The position numbers and the translations under genes are program-made. Of a stretch of 61,539 bases of DNA, positions 24,807 through 33,804 are shown in pieces; positions within the stretch are counted from its first letter, which is position 1, and each line of letters begins with the position of its first letter. The notes under the pieces were generated by a model. It was not told the origin of the DNA and did no database searches. It worked only from the letters and a program-made list of their open reading frames with translations. The DNA comes from JBEVJK01 sp040510195 (GTDB lineage Bacteria > Pseudomonadota > Alphaproteobacteria > Rhizobiales > Rhizobiaceae): contig JBEVJK010000072.1 in NCBI GenBank assembly GCA_040510195.1, positions 1 to 61,539 on the forward strand. The letters run 5' to 3'.

Positions 24807-27179
24807 TCAGCTCTTCACTGCGGGTGAAAGGCCTAGCAATCTCTTGAGCTTCGCCGCTCCCCCGACCATCCATGCGAGCGCCTTCACGTTGAGCTGAAAA
24901 CCCTTCACACCGGTGCTCAGCTTCTGCAATTCCGGGCTGCCGCATTTCAATGCGAACTGGTACATGCGCGCCTGCTGCTCTTCTGTCATGTCACTGTCCG
25001 GTTCCGGAAGATCCCCGTAAACCTCCAGGTGATGCGCGAGGTACTTTGCCATGGTGTCCATCGCGCCCGTGCGGTCCTTGCCGCTCTTGCAGTTGTAGCA
25101 AGCCGTCTTGCCCTCCATCAGGCTGAAGAGAAGGGCGAGCCGGGCAACGAGCTTGTAGGGATCCTTGCCTGCGGAGCGATAGGAACCGGAATCGTAGATC
25201 TCGGCGATCTGCTTTGCCACCAGCCTCACCTTGTTCTTTTGGGCTTCAGGAATGTCGTCCCTCGCCAGGTAGGCGCCGACATCGCCTGAAAAACGTCCGT
25301 CCTTTCGTTCTTCAGAGGTTCCCATCAAGCCCGCCATCGCCTCGTCGTTGTATTTCTCGACGCGGCGCCAGCCATTCATCAAGTTGGCGGCCCGACCCCT
25401 GCTTCCCTTCAGCCCCAGCGGCTTGCCGCCTTCCAACGCCAGCATGTTGACCCCGAAGTTGAAGGCACGAGTCTTGATTCTCACCTCGGCCTTGCGAACA
25501 TTCCCCTGCGCGTCCTTGAATTGCAGCGTAATTGGACCTTTCTCGCCCCCCAGCGATCGGAGAGCACGGATCTGGTCGTCGACCATCTGGATCTCGTTGC
25601 CGCCATTCATCAGCCGCGACGGCGTCAACAAGCCGACGGAGTTGATGTCGAGTTCGACCGTTTCGCCCTTGAGCGCCTTTTCGAGCTTCGCGGGATCGGC
25701 CGCGAGCGCGGTCCTGGCGAGATCGAGCGACCGCTCGCGCGCGGCATATCCTCGTAGCAATGCGCTCACCTGTACGAACCGGGACTTGCTGCTCCGCATC
25801 CCGGCGACGATTTCGGCCGGCGTCTGGCGAGACAGGGGCATGAGCTCCTTGACGAGGGCCTCGAGCTTCGCGTCGGACATCTTCCGCAACGCCTTGGGGT
25901 GGAGACCATAGGCCGAGAGCACGCCGTGGCGGATCGCCTTGAACACGGTCTTGCCGTCGACTTCCAGTTTCGTTGCGGCAGCGTTGGTGATCCGCGTGCC
26001 TCGAATCTCGTAGGAGTTGACGCCCTTGCCTTTGAGCTTGGGGTCGTCGAAAAGCAGGTTCTGCGGCGTCGTCGTCGATGTGACCTCGCGGCCGTCGATC
26101 GTCATCTTGCCGACAATCTCGTCCCACGACTGTTCATTGTTCAGCACATGGAGACGGCTGCTGTTGAGCTCGTCCATCACGTCGACGTCGCCGACGTTGG
26201 CCTGGCTGAGCGCCTCCGTGACGAAGGCGCCGAGCATCTCTTCGTCACGCATTTTCGGGTGCCACGTCGGCAGGACGTCAACTTCCCCACTGAAATCGAA
26301 CGATCTCAGCATCTTCTCGCCTGCCTTCTTCGCGCGGGCGGCCCTGAGAGCAACGCCTGCCGGGTCGAGCGCTGCACGGACACCCGTGATGGGATTGCCG
26401 ATGCGGTCCTTCAGCTGCTTGTCGGACAGCGGCTCGGGGCTGCCTCCGGTGCGAAGGTTTTCGCTGCGAGCATCCAGACTGTTCACAGCGTTCTGCAGCT
26501 TCTCTATGTCGCCTTCGCGGCCCTCCACGCGTTCGAGCTTCTCGATCTCACCCAGCAGCACATGGCGTGCGGCGCGTGTCCAGATGTCCTTCATGTTGAA
26601 GAGACTTTTCTCGGACACCATGTCATCGTCCTCTCGGAACTCAGCGATCTGCTGCCCGATCTGGTCGATCCTCGATCGCACGACTTCGAACTTGCTCTGG
26701 ACCTGACAGAGGTGCTCGCAAGCCGGGTTGTCGCCGAGAGCGACTGCCGTCCTGGCAGTGTCAACGAGCTTGCCGAGCTCCTCCAACCCTTCTTGCAACT
26801 GGTCGAGGATGTCCTGCGCTTCCTGGGCGTTGGTCGGAAATTCCTCCGCGGCTTCACACAGCAGGTTGGTAAGCGCGACAATCTCCGCGAATTCCGGACT
26901 GTCCGACAGTCGCTTGATATCGACAAGCACCGCGGCGGCCTCGTTGGCGACCTTGCGCTCCGCTCGCGTCGTGGCCAGCGAATGGTCAGAGGTGCTCCTG
27001 GTGACGCTCGGCCTAGAATTCGTGCGCCCTCGCGAGCCGGCAACGGGTCGGTTGCGCAGGGCGGGGCCTTTCCGCTCGACTACGGTGTGTTTTGTAGCAT
27101 GGCCTTTGACCGGCTTTTTGGCATTGTGAGCAGGTTTGAAGGCGCTCATGGCCTTCGCGATCACTTTAAAGCCCGACAT
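24807..27179 (-). CDS. SopB/IpgD-like inositol phosphate phosphatase, probable type III effector 1
   Basis: 790-residue protein with the two phosphatase signatures of the SopB/SigD/IpgD effectors: NFGVN at 574-578 and the CX5R loop CKSGKDR with nucleophile Cys697 and Arg703 (context NCKSGKDRTGAMD). The C-terminal stretch LQKLSTGVKGFQLN also matches the SopB end. The N-terminal half is helical with low similarity to known proteins; residues 1-80 are Arg/Lys/Ser/Thr-rich with no Sec signal, as expected for a type III signal and chaperone-binding region. AAGGAG 7 nt before ATG 27179 decides that start over an upstream ATG at 27203. SopB and IpgD remove phosphates from PI(4,5)P2 and inositol phosphates in host cells; the activity here is inferred. 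Confidence 0.85.
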   Translation of the reverse strand: MSGFKVIAKAMSAFKPAHNAKKPVKGHATKHTVVERKGPALRNRPVAGSRGRTNSRPSVTRSTSDHSLATTRAERKVANEAAAVLVDIKRLSDSPEFAEIVALTNLLCEAAEEFPTNAQEAQDILDQLQEGLEELGKLVDTARTAVALGDNPACEHLCQVQSKFEVVRSRIDQIGQQIAEFREDDDMVSEKSLFNMKDIWTRAARHVLLGEIEKLERVEGREGDIEKLQNAVNSLDARSENLRTGGSPEPLSDKQLKDRIGNPITGVRAALDPAGVALRAARAKKAGEKMLRSFDFSGEVDVLPTWHPKMRDEEMLGAFVTEALSQANVGDVDVMDELNSSRLHVLNNEQSWDEIVGKMTIDGREVTSTTTPQNLLFDDPKLKGKGVNSYEIRGTRITNAAATKLEVDGKTVFKAIRHGVLSAYGLHPKALRKMSDAKLEALVKELMPLSRQTPAEIVAGMRSSKSRFVQVSALLRGYAARERSLDLARTALAADPAKLEKALKGETVELDINSVGLLTPSRLMNGGNEIQMVDDQIRALRSLGGEKGPITLQFKDAQGNVRKAEVRIKTRAFNFGVNMLALEGGKPLGLKGSRGRAANLMNGWRRVEKYNDEAMAGLMGTSEERKDGRFSGDVGAYLARDDIPEAQKNKVRLVAKQIAEIYDSGSYRSAGKDPYKLVARLALLFSLMEGKTACYNCKSGKDRTGAMDTMAKYLAHHLEVYGDLPEPDSDMTEEQQARMYQFALKCGSPELQKLSTGVKGFQLNVKALAWMVGGAAKLKRLLGLSPAVKS

Positions 27180-27210
27180 GGCACTCTCCTTTGGCTGCCG
27201 CAAGACGGCG

Positions 27211-27232
27211 CAAAATCACGAAGTGCCGTGAT
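27211..27232 (-). terminator. weak hairpin after metW
   Basis: On the minus strand ATCACG and CGTGAT (plus 27215-27232) form a 6-bp stem with a 6-nt loop, followed by TTTT. It lies between metW and effector gene 1 and could end the metX-metW transcript. The stem is short and AT-rich at its base, so this is a tentative call; it might instead be an operator for the effector gene. Confidence 0.35.
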
Positions 27233-27298
27233 CTAATCGAGCGGGGACCGGGTGGGGTGTGATCAACATCACAGGTGAGTGCCGTCGCCGGCGCTTTG

Positions 27299-27913
27299 CT
27301 ACCGGCTGAGCAGAAACACCGCCTGCTGGCCGAAGAAGTTCCAGAACCACCAGGGCATCGAGAGGCCGATGCGCTGTCCGGCGCCGTCGAGCGCAGTCGC
27401 ACGCTCGACCCGCGCTCCCACCTCGTCGCAGAGGCTCACGAAGTCGCGGATGGTGCAGAAGTGGATGTTGGGCGTGTCGTACCAGGTATGCGGCAGGTCG
27501 CGGGTCACCGGCATGCGGCCCTTGAACAGCAGCGACAGGCGCACCCGCCAATAGCCGAAGTTGGGAAACGAGACGATGGCGTGCTCGCCGATGCGCAGCA
27601 GGTCGTTCAGCACCGCCTTGGGGTTGCGCGTCGCCTGCAGGGTCTGCGACAGGACCACGAAGTCGAAGCCGCGGTCGGGGTAGAAGACCAGGTCGGTGTC
27701 GGCGTCGCCCTGCACGACCGAAAGGCCGCGCGCCACGCATTCGTTGACGCCGCGCTGGGAAATCTCCAACCCGCGCCCGTCGACCGCCTTGTCGGCCCGC
27801 AGGATGGCGAGCAGGTCGCCGTCGCCGCAGCCCACGTCGAGCACCCTGGCGCGGCCGGAGATCATGCCGGCAATGACCTCGAGATCGATGCGGGGGGCCG
27901 TATTGACGCTCAC
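27299..27913 (-). CDS. metW: methionine biosynthesis protein MetW
   Basis: 204-residue SAM-methyltransferase-fold protein that accompanies homoserine O-acetyltransferase and is needed for methionine synthesis. SAM motif VLDVGCGDGDLLAIL is near residue 24, and PNIHFCTIRDFVSLC and WWFWNFFGQQAVF near the end are typical of MetW. The GTG start overlaps the metX stop (GTGA), so the pair is translationally coupled under the SAM-II riboswitch. Confidence 0.95.
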   Translation of the reverse strand: MSVNTAPRIDLEVIAGMISGRARVLDVGCGDGDLLAILRADKAVDGRGLEISQRGVNECVARGLSVVQGDADTDLVFYPDRGFDFVVLSQTLQATRNPKAVLNDLLRIGEHAIVSFPNFGYWRVRLSLLFKGRMPVTRDLPHTWYDTPNIHFCTIRDFVSLCDEVGARVERATALDGAGQRIGLSMPWWFWNFFGQQAVFLLSR

Positions 27914-29082
27914 TTTCCCTCCAGCCCGGCGTCGCGGCCGGCCGAGGAGAGGAAGCCGCGGATGGCCGCGAAGAGTTCCGGCTCGTCGAGCAGGAAGGCG
28001 TCGTGGCCGCGGTCGGTCTCGATCTCGACGAAGGAGACGGAGGCGCCAGCGGCATTCAGGGCATGCACGATCTCGCGGCTCTCGGAGGTCGGGAACAGCC
28101 AGTCGCTGGTGAAGGAGACCAGGCAGAAGCGCGTGCGGGTGCCGACGAAAGCATCGGCGAGGCGCCCGCCGCGGTCGGCGGCGAGGTCGAAATAATCCAT
28201 CGCCCGCGTCATGTAGAGATAGGAGTTAGCGTCGAAGCGGTCGACGAAGGTCATGCCCTGGTGGCGCAGATAGCTCTCGATCTGGAAATCGGCGTCGAAG
28301 CCGAAGGTCAGCGCCTCGCGGTCCTGAAGGCTGCGGCCGAACTTGCGATGCAGCGCGCTCTCCGAGAGATAGGTGATGTGGGCGGCCATGCGGGCCACCG
28401 CCAAGCCCTTCTCCGGCCGCTTGCCGGCCTCGATGTAGCGGCCGGCGCACCAGTCGGGATCGGCCATCACCGCCTGGCGGCCGACCTCGTGAAAGGCGAT
28501 GTTCTGCGAGGAATGGCGGGCGCCGGTGGCGATCGGCAGCGCCGAGAAGACGCGCTCGGGATAGCTCGCCGCCCACTCCAGCACCTGCATGCCGCCCATC
28601 GACCCGCCGACCACCGAGAACAGCCGGTCGATGCCCAAATGCTCGATCAGCATGAGCTGGGCGCGCACCATGTCGCGAATGGTGATGACAGGCAGGTCGA
28701 GGCCGTAGGGCCGGCCGGTCTTCGGATCGATGGAGGCCGGTCCGGTGGAGCCCAGGCAGCCGCCGATCACGTTGGAACAGATGACGAAATAGCGGTCGGT
28801 GTCGATGATCCTGCCGGGGCCGATCAGCACCTCCCACCAACCCGGCTTGCCGGTCACCGGATTGGTGTTGGCGACGTGCTGGTCGCCGGTCAGCGCGTGG
28901 CAGACGAGGATCGCGTTGGAGCGCTCGGCATTCAGCGCGCCATAGGTCTGGTAGGCGATCTGGAAGGGCGAGAGCAGGGTGCCGGCGTCGAGCGCCAGCG
29001 GCTTGTCGGGGCCAAAGCGAACCACCGGGCTCGTCGGCTCGTTGGCCTCGTCCTTGCGCCTCACGGCCTGCGGCGCGGTCAT
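27910..29082 (-). CDS. metX: homoserine O-acetyltransferase
   Basis: 390-residue alpha/beta-hydrolase enzyme that transfers an acyl group from acetyl-CoA (or, in some members, succinyl-CoA) to homoserine at the entry to methionine synthesis. The nucleophile elbow GGSMGGMQVLEW, the substrate stretch CHALTGDQHV, and C-terminal DRGHDAFLL with the catalytic His are visible. The ATG at 29082 was chosen because upstream in-frame codons run into the riboswitch terminator. It is preceded by a SAM-II riboswitch and terminator and followed by metW with a 4-nt overlap. Confidence 0.96.
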   Translation of the reverse strand: MTAPQAVRRKDEANEPTSPVVRFGPDKPLALDAGTLLSPFQIAYQTYGALNAERSNAILVCHALTGDQHVANTNPVTGKPGWWEVLIGPGRIIDTDRYFVICSNVIGGCLGSTGPASIDPKTGRPYGLDLPVITIRDMVRAQLMLIEHLGIDRLFSVVGGSMGGMQVLEWAASYPERVFSALPIATGARHSSQNIAFHEVGRQAVMADPDWCAGRYIEAGKRPEKGLAVARMAAHITYLSESALHRKFGRSLQDREALTFGFDADFQIESYLRHQGMTFVDRFDANSYLYMTRAMDYFDLAADRGGRLADAFVGTRTRFCLVSFTSDWLFPTSESREIVHALNAAGASVSFVEIETDRGHDAFLLDEPELFAAIRGFLSSAGRDAGLEGK

Positions 29083-29118
29083 CGATCCCGTCCCTCGCTG
29101 GCCCGCCGCGCGGGCAAC

Positions 29119-29149
29119 AAAAAAACCGGCCTGCCTTCGCAAAGCCGGT
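29119..29149 (-). terminator. rho-independent terminator of the metX leader
   Basis: Minus strand: a 6-bp stem ACCGGC/GCCGGT (plus 29125-29130 and 29144-29149) with an inner TGC/GCA pair, followed directly by a run of seven T. It lies between the SAM-II aptamer and the metX start, so it is the expected expression platform: formed when SAM is bound. Confidence 0.8.
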
Positions 29150-29165
29150 CACCGCGTGCAAACGG

Positions 29166-29218
29166 CCCTTTAGCGAATTCTTTAACGTGGCTGCAAGCCG
29201 ACCGGCAAATCACCACGG
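29166..29218 (-). promoter_or_regulatory. SAM-II riboswitch (metX leader)
   Basis: On the minus strand the conserved SAM-II elements follow in order: P1 5' strand CCGTGG, then TGATTT, a short CCGG-containing loop segment, TTGCA, P1 3' strand CCACG, then TTAAAG, and the pseudoknot strand GCTAAAGGG. This matches the alphaproteobacterial metA/metX leader class that binds S-adenosylmethionine. The aptamer ends 17 nt before the terminator hairpin and 84 nt before the metX ATG, consistent with repression of metX-metW when SAM is abundant. Confidence 0.9.
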
Positions 29219-29307
29219 AACGAGCCGCTTTTAAGTCCGCACGCCCTTTGCGTCAATGGGAAAGCTTTGGTAGAGGCAGGCGGCCTCTCAATCGGAAACC
29301 ACCGACG

Positions 29308-30405
29308 ATGGACCTTCAGCGACCCGAACCGCGACCCGGCGTCTTGGCGATTGCCGCCTATGTGCCCGGCAAGAGCGCTGCGCCGGGTGTCGCCAAGGTG
29401 CACAAGCTGTCGTCCAACGAGACGCCGCTCGGGCCTTCGCCCGCCGCCCTGGAGGCGTTCCGCGGCGCGGCCGACCACCTGCAGGCCTACCCGGACGGCC
29501 AGGCGACCCGCTTGCGCCAGGCGATCGGCGCGGCGCACGGGCTCAACCCGGCCAACATCCTGTGCGGCAACGGCTCCGACGAGCTTCTGGGGTTGCTCGC
29601 GCAGACCTATCTCGGGGCCGGCGACGAGGCGATCTTCACCGAGCACGGCTTCCTGATCTACCGCATCCAGACGCTGGCGGCCGGCGGCACGCCGGTGACG
29701 GTGAAGGAGCGCGAGGAACGCGCCGACGTCGATGCCATCCTGGCGGCAGTCACCGAGCGGACACGGCTGGTGTTCCTCGCCAATCCCAACAACCCGACCG
29801 GCACCTACCTGCCGTTCGGCGAGGTCCGGCGGCTGCACGCGGGGTTGCCGAAGCGGGTCGTGCTGGTGATCGACGCGGCCTATGCGGAGTATGTGCGGCG
29901 CAACGACTACGAGGCCGGCATCGAGTTGGTGTCGTCGTCTGAGAACGTGGTGATGACGCGCACCTTCTCGAAGATCTTTGGGCTGGCCGGCCTGCGGATC
30001 GGCTGGCTCTATGCGCCTACGCCCATCGTCGAGGCGCTCAACCGGGTGCGCGGACCGTTCAACGTCAATTCGGCGGCCATCGAGGCCGGCGTCGCGGCCA
30101 TCGCCGACCGGGCCCATGTCGAGGAAGCGGTGCGCCACAACGAGCGCTGGCTGCCCTGGCTGACGGAGGAGCTGACCCGGCTGGGGCTCAGGGTCACGCC
30201 CAGCGTCGGGAATTTCCTGCTGGTGCACTTCCCGGGCGACGCCGCGCATTCGGCCGAGGCGGCCGACGCCTGGCTCATCCGCCACGGATTCATCCTGCGC
30301 CGCGTCGTAGCCTATGGCTTTCCCGATGCGCTGCGGCTGACGGTCGGCTCCGAGGAGGCCAATCGCGGAGTCGTCGACGCCCTGACCGCGTTTCTGAGAC
30401 GCTAG
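29308..30405 (+). CDS. hisC: histidinol-phosphate aminotransferase
   Basis: 365-residue class I/II PLP aminotransferase of histidine synthesis, which in rhizobia may also act on prephenate or aromatic keto acids. LSSNETPLGPSP, LANPNNPTGTYLP, and the PLP-lysine region TRTFSKIFGLAGLRIGW are diagnostic. It is followed 3 nt later by tyrA, the usual hisC-tyrA pair, and is divergent from the metX leader. Confidence 0.93.
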   Translation: MDLQRPEPRPGVLAIAAYVPGKSAAPGVAKVHKLSSNETPLGPSPAALEAFRGAADHLQAYPDGQATRLRQAIGAAHGLNPANILCGNGSDELLGLLAQTYLGAGDEAIFTEHGFLIYRIQTLAAGGTPVTVKEREERADVDAILAAVTERTRLVFLANPNNPTGTYLPFGEVRRLHAGLPKRVVLVIDAAYAEYVRRNDYEAGIELVSSSENVVMTRTFSKIFGLAGLRIGWLYAPTPIVEALNRVRGPFNVNSAAIEAGVAAIADRAHVEEAVRHNERWLPWLTEELTRLGLRVTPSVGNFLLVHFPGDAAHSAEAADAWLIRHGFILRRVVAYGFPDALRLTVGSEEANRGVVDALTAFLRR

Positions 30406-30408
30406 GCC

Positions 30409-31365
30409 ATGGCCGATCCCCTGTTTCCCAAGATCGCGCTGGTCGGCGTCGGCCTCATCGGGTCGTCGCTGGCGCGCGTCATCCGGCGCGAGGGCCTCGC
30501 CGGGCACGTCGCCATCGCCACGCGCAGCCTGGACACGCTGAAGCGCGCCGAAGCGCTGGGTCTCGGGGATTCCTATTCGACCGACCCGGCGGAGGCGGTG
30601 AGGGACGCGGACCTGGTCGTGGTGTCGGTGCCCGTCGGCTCGTCGGGGGCGGTGACGGCCGAGTTCGCCGATGCCCTCAAGCCGGGCGCCATCGTCACCG
30701 ATGTCGGCTCCACCAAGCGGTCGGTGATCGCGCAGATGCAGCCGCTGCTGCCCGACAGCGTGCATTTCATTCCCGGTCACCCGCTTGCCGGCACCGAGAA
30801 ATCGGGACCCGACGCCGGCTTCGCCGATCTGTTCGAGAACCGCTGGTGCATCTTCACCCCGCTGCCCGGCACCGACCCGAAGGCACTGGAGCGCCTCTCG
30901 GAGTTCTGGCGCCGCTGCGGCTCCCAAATCGACACAATGGACGCCGAGCATCACGACATGGTTCTCGCCATCGTGTCGCACCTGCCGCACATCATCGCCT
31001 ACAACATCGTCGGCACGGCGGACGACCTGCAGACGGTGACCAAGTCGGAGGTGATCAAATATTCGGCGTCGGGCTTCCGCGACTTCACCCGTCTGGCTGC
31101 TTCGGACCCGACCATGTGGCGCGATGTCTGCCTGTACAACAAGGACGCCATCCTCGAGATGCTGGCGCGCTTTTCCGAGGACCTGGCCTCGCTGCAACGC
31201 GCGATCCGCTGGGAGGACGGCGACAAGCTGTTCGAGATGTTCACCCGCACGCGGGCGATCCGGCGATCGATCATTGAAGCGGGCCAGGAGATCGACGCAC
31301 CGGATTTCGGCCGCCAGGCCGTCGAGCATCCCGACGCGATGGCCAAGCAGACGCCGTCAGGGTAG
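30409..31365 (+). CDS. tyrA: prephenate/arogenate dehydrogenase
   Basis: 318-residue NAD(P)-dependent dehydrogenase of tyrosine synthesis. The dinucleotide motif VGVGLIGSSLAR is near residue 12, followed by HFIPGHPLAGTEKSGP (active-site His and Gly loop) and SHLPHIIAYN. No ACT or chorismate mutase domain is fused. It is the second gene of the hisC-tyrA operon. Its last 9 nt overlap the convergent DUF2125 gene. Confidence 0.94.
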   Translation: MADPLFPKIALVGVGLIGSSLARVIRREGLAGHVAIATRSLDTLKRAEALGLGDSYSTDPAEAVRDADLVVVSVPVGSSGAVTAEFADALKPGAIVTDVGSTKRSVIAQMQPLLPDSVHFIPGHPLAGTEKSGPDAGFADLFENRWCIFTPLPGTDPKALERLSEFWRRCGSQIDTMDAEHHDMVLAIVSHLPHIIAYNIVGTADDLQTVTKSEVIKYSASGFRDFTRLAASDPTMWRDVCLYNKDAILEMLARFSEDLASLQRAIRWEDGDKLFEMFTRTRAIRRSIIEAGQEIDAPDFGRQAVEHPDAMAKQTPSG

Positions 31366-32346
31366 CGGCGGCACCTTGCCCAGCGGAATGAAGCCCAGCA
31401 TGGCGCGGCCTTTGTCGATGCGCACGGGCAGGCCGGAGGCGCCAAGCGTGGCAAGGGCGGAAGCGGCGGCGGCGATCTGATCCCGCACCTCCGGGAAGGC
31501 ACCGGAAAGCTGCCCGGCCAGGCCCTGCGGGTCGCGCAGCACGATTTTCAGCCGGGCGTCGAGCAGGCCTTCCTGGTCGACCGAGAAGGGCCCGCTGAGG
31601 GCCAGCCCGGTCGACGGGCCGAACGAAAGCTCCAACGAGCGCACCGTGCCCGCCCGCCCGCGCAGGCTCTGCTCGCGCCGGGCGATTGCCGCGACACCGT
31701 CGGTTACCGTCATGTCGAGGGACCCCGAGACAGGCGGCAGGCTGTGACCGCCGGCGGCGGCAGGATCCAACTGGAGGCCGGCGACCGAAGCGGCCCAGTC
31801 GACGTCGGCGCCGTTGGGGCGCCAGTGCGACTCCGCCTTCTCGGCGCTGAAAAGCTGGATGGCCTCCTCCTCTTCCGGGTCTGTCGCCGCGGAAAGGCCT
31901 TCGGCCTCGACCGACAGCCGCTCGGGCAGCGGCCGGGCCAGACGGATGCTGGCCCTCAGGCGGTCCCAGTCGAGCCACAGCGGCGGCAGGCCGGGGGCCG
32001 CGACGCGCAAAGGGCCGTCCAGCTCGGCGATGCTTTGGCTCGGCGCGTAGACCTGAGCCGCCGTGCGCAGCCCGCCGGCGGTGGCGGCGATGCCTTGCGC
32101 CGGGTCCTCGAAGCTCAAGCTGTCGCAGGAGACGCCGAGGCGGAAAGGAAAGCCGTTGACTTCGGGGTTGACGCATTGGGCGACGACATCGTCGTGGTTC
32201 AGCGAGGCAATCGCCCGTTCGGTGGCGGTTTGCAGCCGGTCGGCCAGCACGAACCACAGCACGCTGTAGCCGCCGAAAAGCAGAACGATGAAGGCGGCGA
32301 GCCAGACGAAAGGCTTGCGCTTCGGCTTTGCTTCGCTTGACGTCAT
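31357..32346 (-). CDS. DUF2125 membrane-anchored protein
   Basis: 329-residue protein with one N-terminal transmembrane helix (FVWLAAFIVLLFGGYSVLWFVLA) and a large periplasmic part matching DUF2125 (CVNPEVNGFPFRLGVSCDSLSFEDP). The family is alphaproteobacterial, of unknown function, and resembles lipid-transfer type envelope proteins. It converges with tyrA and is divergent from the ChaC-like gene. Confidence 0.85.
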   Translation of the reverse strand: MTSSEAKPKRKPFVWLAAFIVLLFGGYSVLWFVLADRLQTATERAIASLNHDDVVAQCVNPEVNGFPFRLGVSCDSLSFEDPAQGIAATAGGLRTAAQVYAPSQSIAELDGPLRVAAPGLPPLWLDWDRLRASIRLARPLPERLSVEAEGLSAATDPEEEEAIQLFSAEKAESHWRPNGADVDWAASVAGLQLDPAAAGGHSLPPVSGSLDMTVTDGVAAIARREQSLRGRAGTVRSLELSFGPSTGLALSGPFSVDQEGLLDARLKIVLRDPQGLAGQLSGAFPEVRDQIAAAASALATLGASGLPVRIDKGRAMLGFIPLGKVPPLP

Positions 32347-32417
32347 GCGCGGCCCCTCGCTACCCCTGCGACAGAATCGGCAGGCTCTGCCGTCGCACCC
32401 GGATCAGGCTTGGGGAA

Positions 32418-32933
32418 ATGGGCGATTTTTGGGTTTTCGGCTACGGTTCGCTGATCTGGCGCCCGGGCTTCGCACATGTCGAGACGCGACGGGCGCGGCT
32501 GATGGGCTTCCGCCGCTCGCTCTGCGTCTATTCCTGGGTGCACCGCGGCACCCAGGCGCGGCCCGGCCTGGTGCTCGGCCTCGACCGCGGCGGGTCCTGC
32601 GTCGGCCTGGCCTTCCGCGTCCCAGGCGAGCTGGAAGGCGAGGTGACAGCCTATCTGCGCGAGCGGGAGCTGGTCACCAATGTCTATCTGGAGCGCCGCC
32701 TCCAGGTACGGCTCGACGGGGGCGGCAAGGTGGAGGCGCTGTGCTACGTCGTCGACCGCAGCCATGCGCAATATGCCGGGGCGCGCAGCGAGGCGGATGC
32801 GGCGCGGCTGGTGCGCGGGGCGATCGGCCAGTCGGGCGGCAACGAGGACTATGTGCGCACGACGGTCGAGCATCTCAAGGCGCTGGGCATCCGCGACCAC
32901 TGGCTGGAGGCGGTCGCCAGGCTGGTCACCTAG
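32418..32933 (+). CDS. gamma-glutamylcyclotransferase (ChaC-like)
   Basis: 171-residue protein with the ChaC/GGCT fold: the glycine-rich substrate motif VFGYGSLIWRPGF near residue 6 and a Glu in YLRERELVTNVYLER that fits the catalytic acid. ChaC enzymes cleave glutathione to 5-oxoproline and Cys-Gly. The ATG at 32418 directly precedes the motif. Its last 8 nt overlap the convergent acyltransferase gene. Confidence 0.88.
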   Translation: MGDFWVFGYGSLIWRPGFAHVETRRARLMGFRRSLCVYSWVHRGTQARPGLVLGLDRGGSCVGLAFRVPGELEGEVTAYLRERELVTNVYLERRLQVRLDGGGKVEALCYVVDRSHAQYAGARSEADAARLVRGAIGQSGGNEDYVRTTVEHLKALGIRDHWLEAVARLVT

Positions 32934-33720
32934 CCACCGGAAGGCCGAGCTCCTCGAGCCGCTTGACGGCCGTCGGCGGCAGCGGCGGCGGATTGGGCCC
33001 GGTCGCCGCCTCGACCAGAAGACGGTCGCATTCGGCCTCGGTCTCGGCGATCAAGCGATCCATGAAGGCGTCCTTGGGCAGGCCCGGTGGGATCGGCGGC
33101 AGGAAACGGGCGCGGATCGTGCCCGGATAGCGCAGGAACTTGCGGCGCGGCCAGTAGAGGCCGGCGACATGGGCCACCGGCACGACCGGCACGTTCAGCT
33201 GCGAATAGAGCTCGACGATCCCGTATTTGTAGTTGGGGATGTCGCCCGGCGCACGCCTGGTGCCTTCGGGGTAGATGATCAGCTGGCGGCTGTTGCGGGC
33301 AAGCTCGGCGCGCGTCGCCGAAACCACGGCCCGCAGCGCCTTGGAACGGTTGCCCCGGTCGACCGGGATCATGCGCATCTTGAGGATGTACCAGCCGAAA
33401 AAGGGAATCCAGGTGAGCTCGCGTTTGAGGATGTAGAGCCCATCGGGGATGTAAGGCAGAAGCGCGATCGTGTCCCAGAAAGACTGGTGCTTGGGCGCCA
33501 GGATATACGAGCCCGCCGGCAGGTTCTCGACGCCTTCCACCAGGCTTCGGGTGCAGGCGATCTTCTCGTAGAGCCAAAGGCTTGTGCGCACCCAGAATTT
33601 GGGCACGAACCAAGCCTGCTGCCGCGGCGCCAGGAAGTAGAACGGCGTCCACAGGATCATCTGCACGATCAGGTTCAGATAGAAGACGACGTTGAACGCC
33701 AGCGAACGGAGGAGAAGCAT
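32926..33720 (-). CDS. lysophospholipid acyltransferase (PlsC-like)
   Basis: 264-residue membrane acyltransferase of the 1-acyl-sn-glycerol-3-phosphate acyltransferase family. Catalytic HX4D is HQSFWD (His78, Asp83), the substrate motif is IYPEGTRRAPGD, and hydrophobic segments lie at the N-terminus (MLLLRSLAFNVVFYLNLIV). It probably makes phosphatidate from lysophosphatidate; a second PlsC elsewhere in the genome is likely, so no symbol is given. The DUF218 gene lies just upstream on the same strand. Confidence 0.87.
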   Translation of the reverse strand: MLLLRSLAFNVVFYLNLIVQMILWTPFYFLAPRQQAWFVPKFWVRTSLWLYEKIACTRSLVEGVENLPAGSYILAPKHQSFWDTIALLPYIPDGLYILKRELTWIPFFGWYILKMRMIPVDRGNRSKALRAVVSATRAELARNSRQLIIYPEGTRRAPGDIPNYKYGIVELYSQLNVPVVPVAHVAGLYWPRRKFLRYPGTIRARFLPPIPPGLPKDAFMDRLIAETEAECDRLLVEAATGPNPPPLPPTAVKRLEELGLPVAR

Positions 33721-33804
33721 TGCGGGTCCGGTGAAGGAAAGGCCGGCTCTCGTTACACCATGCGCAGGGAAAGGAAAACCGCGACAGCGCGGGCGGGCAT
33801 CCGG

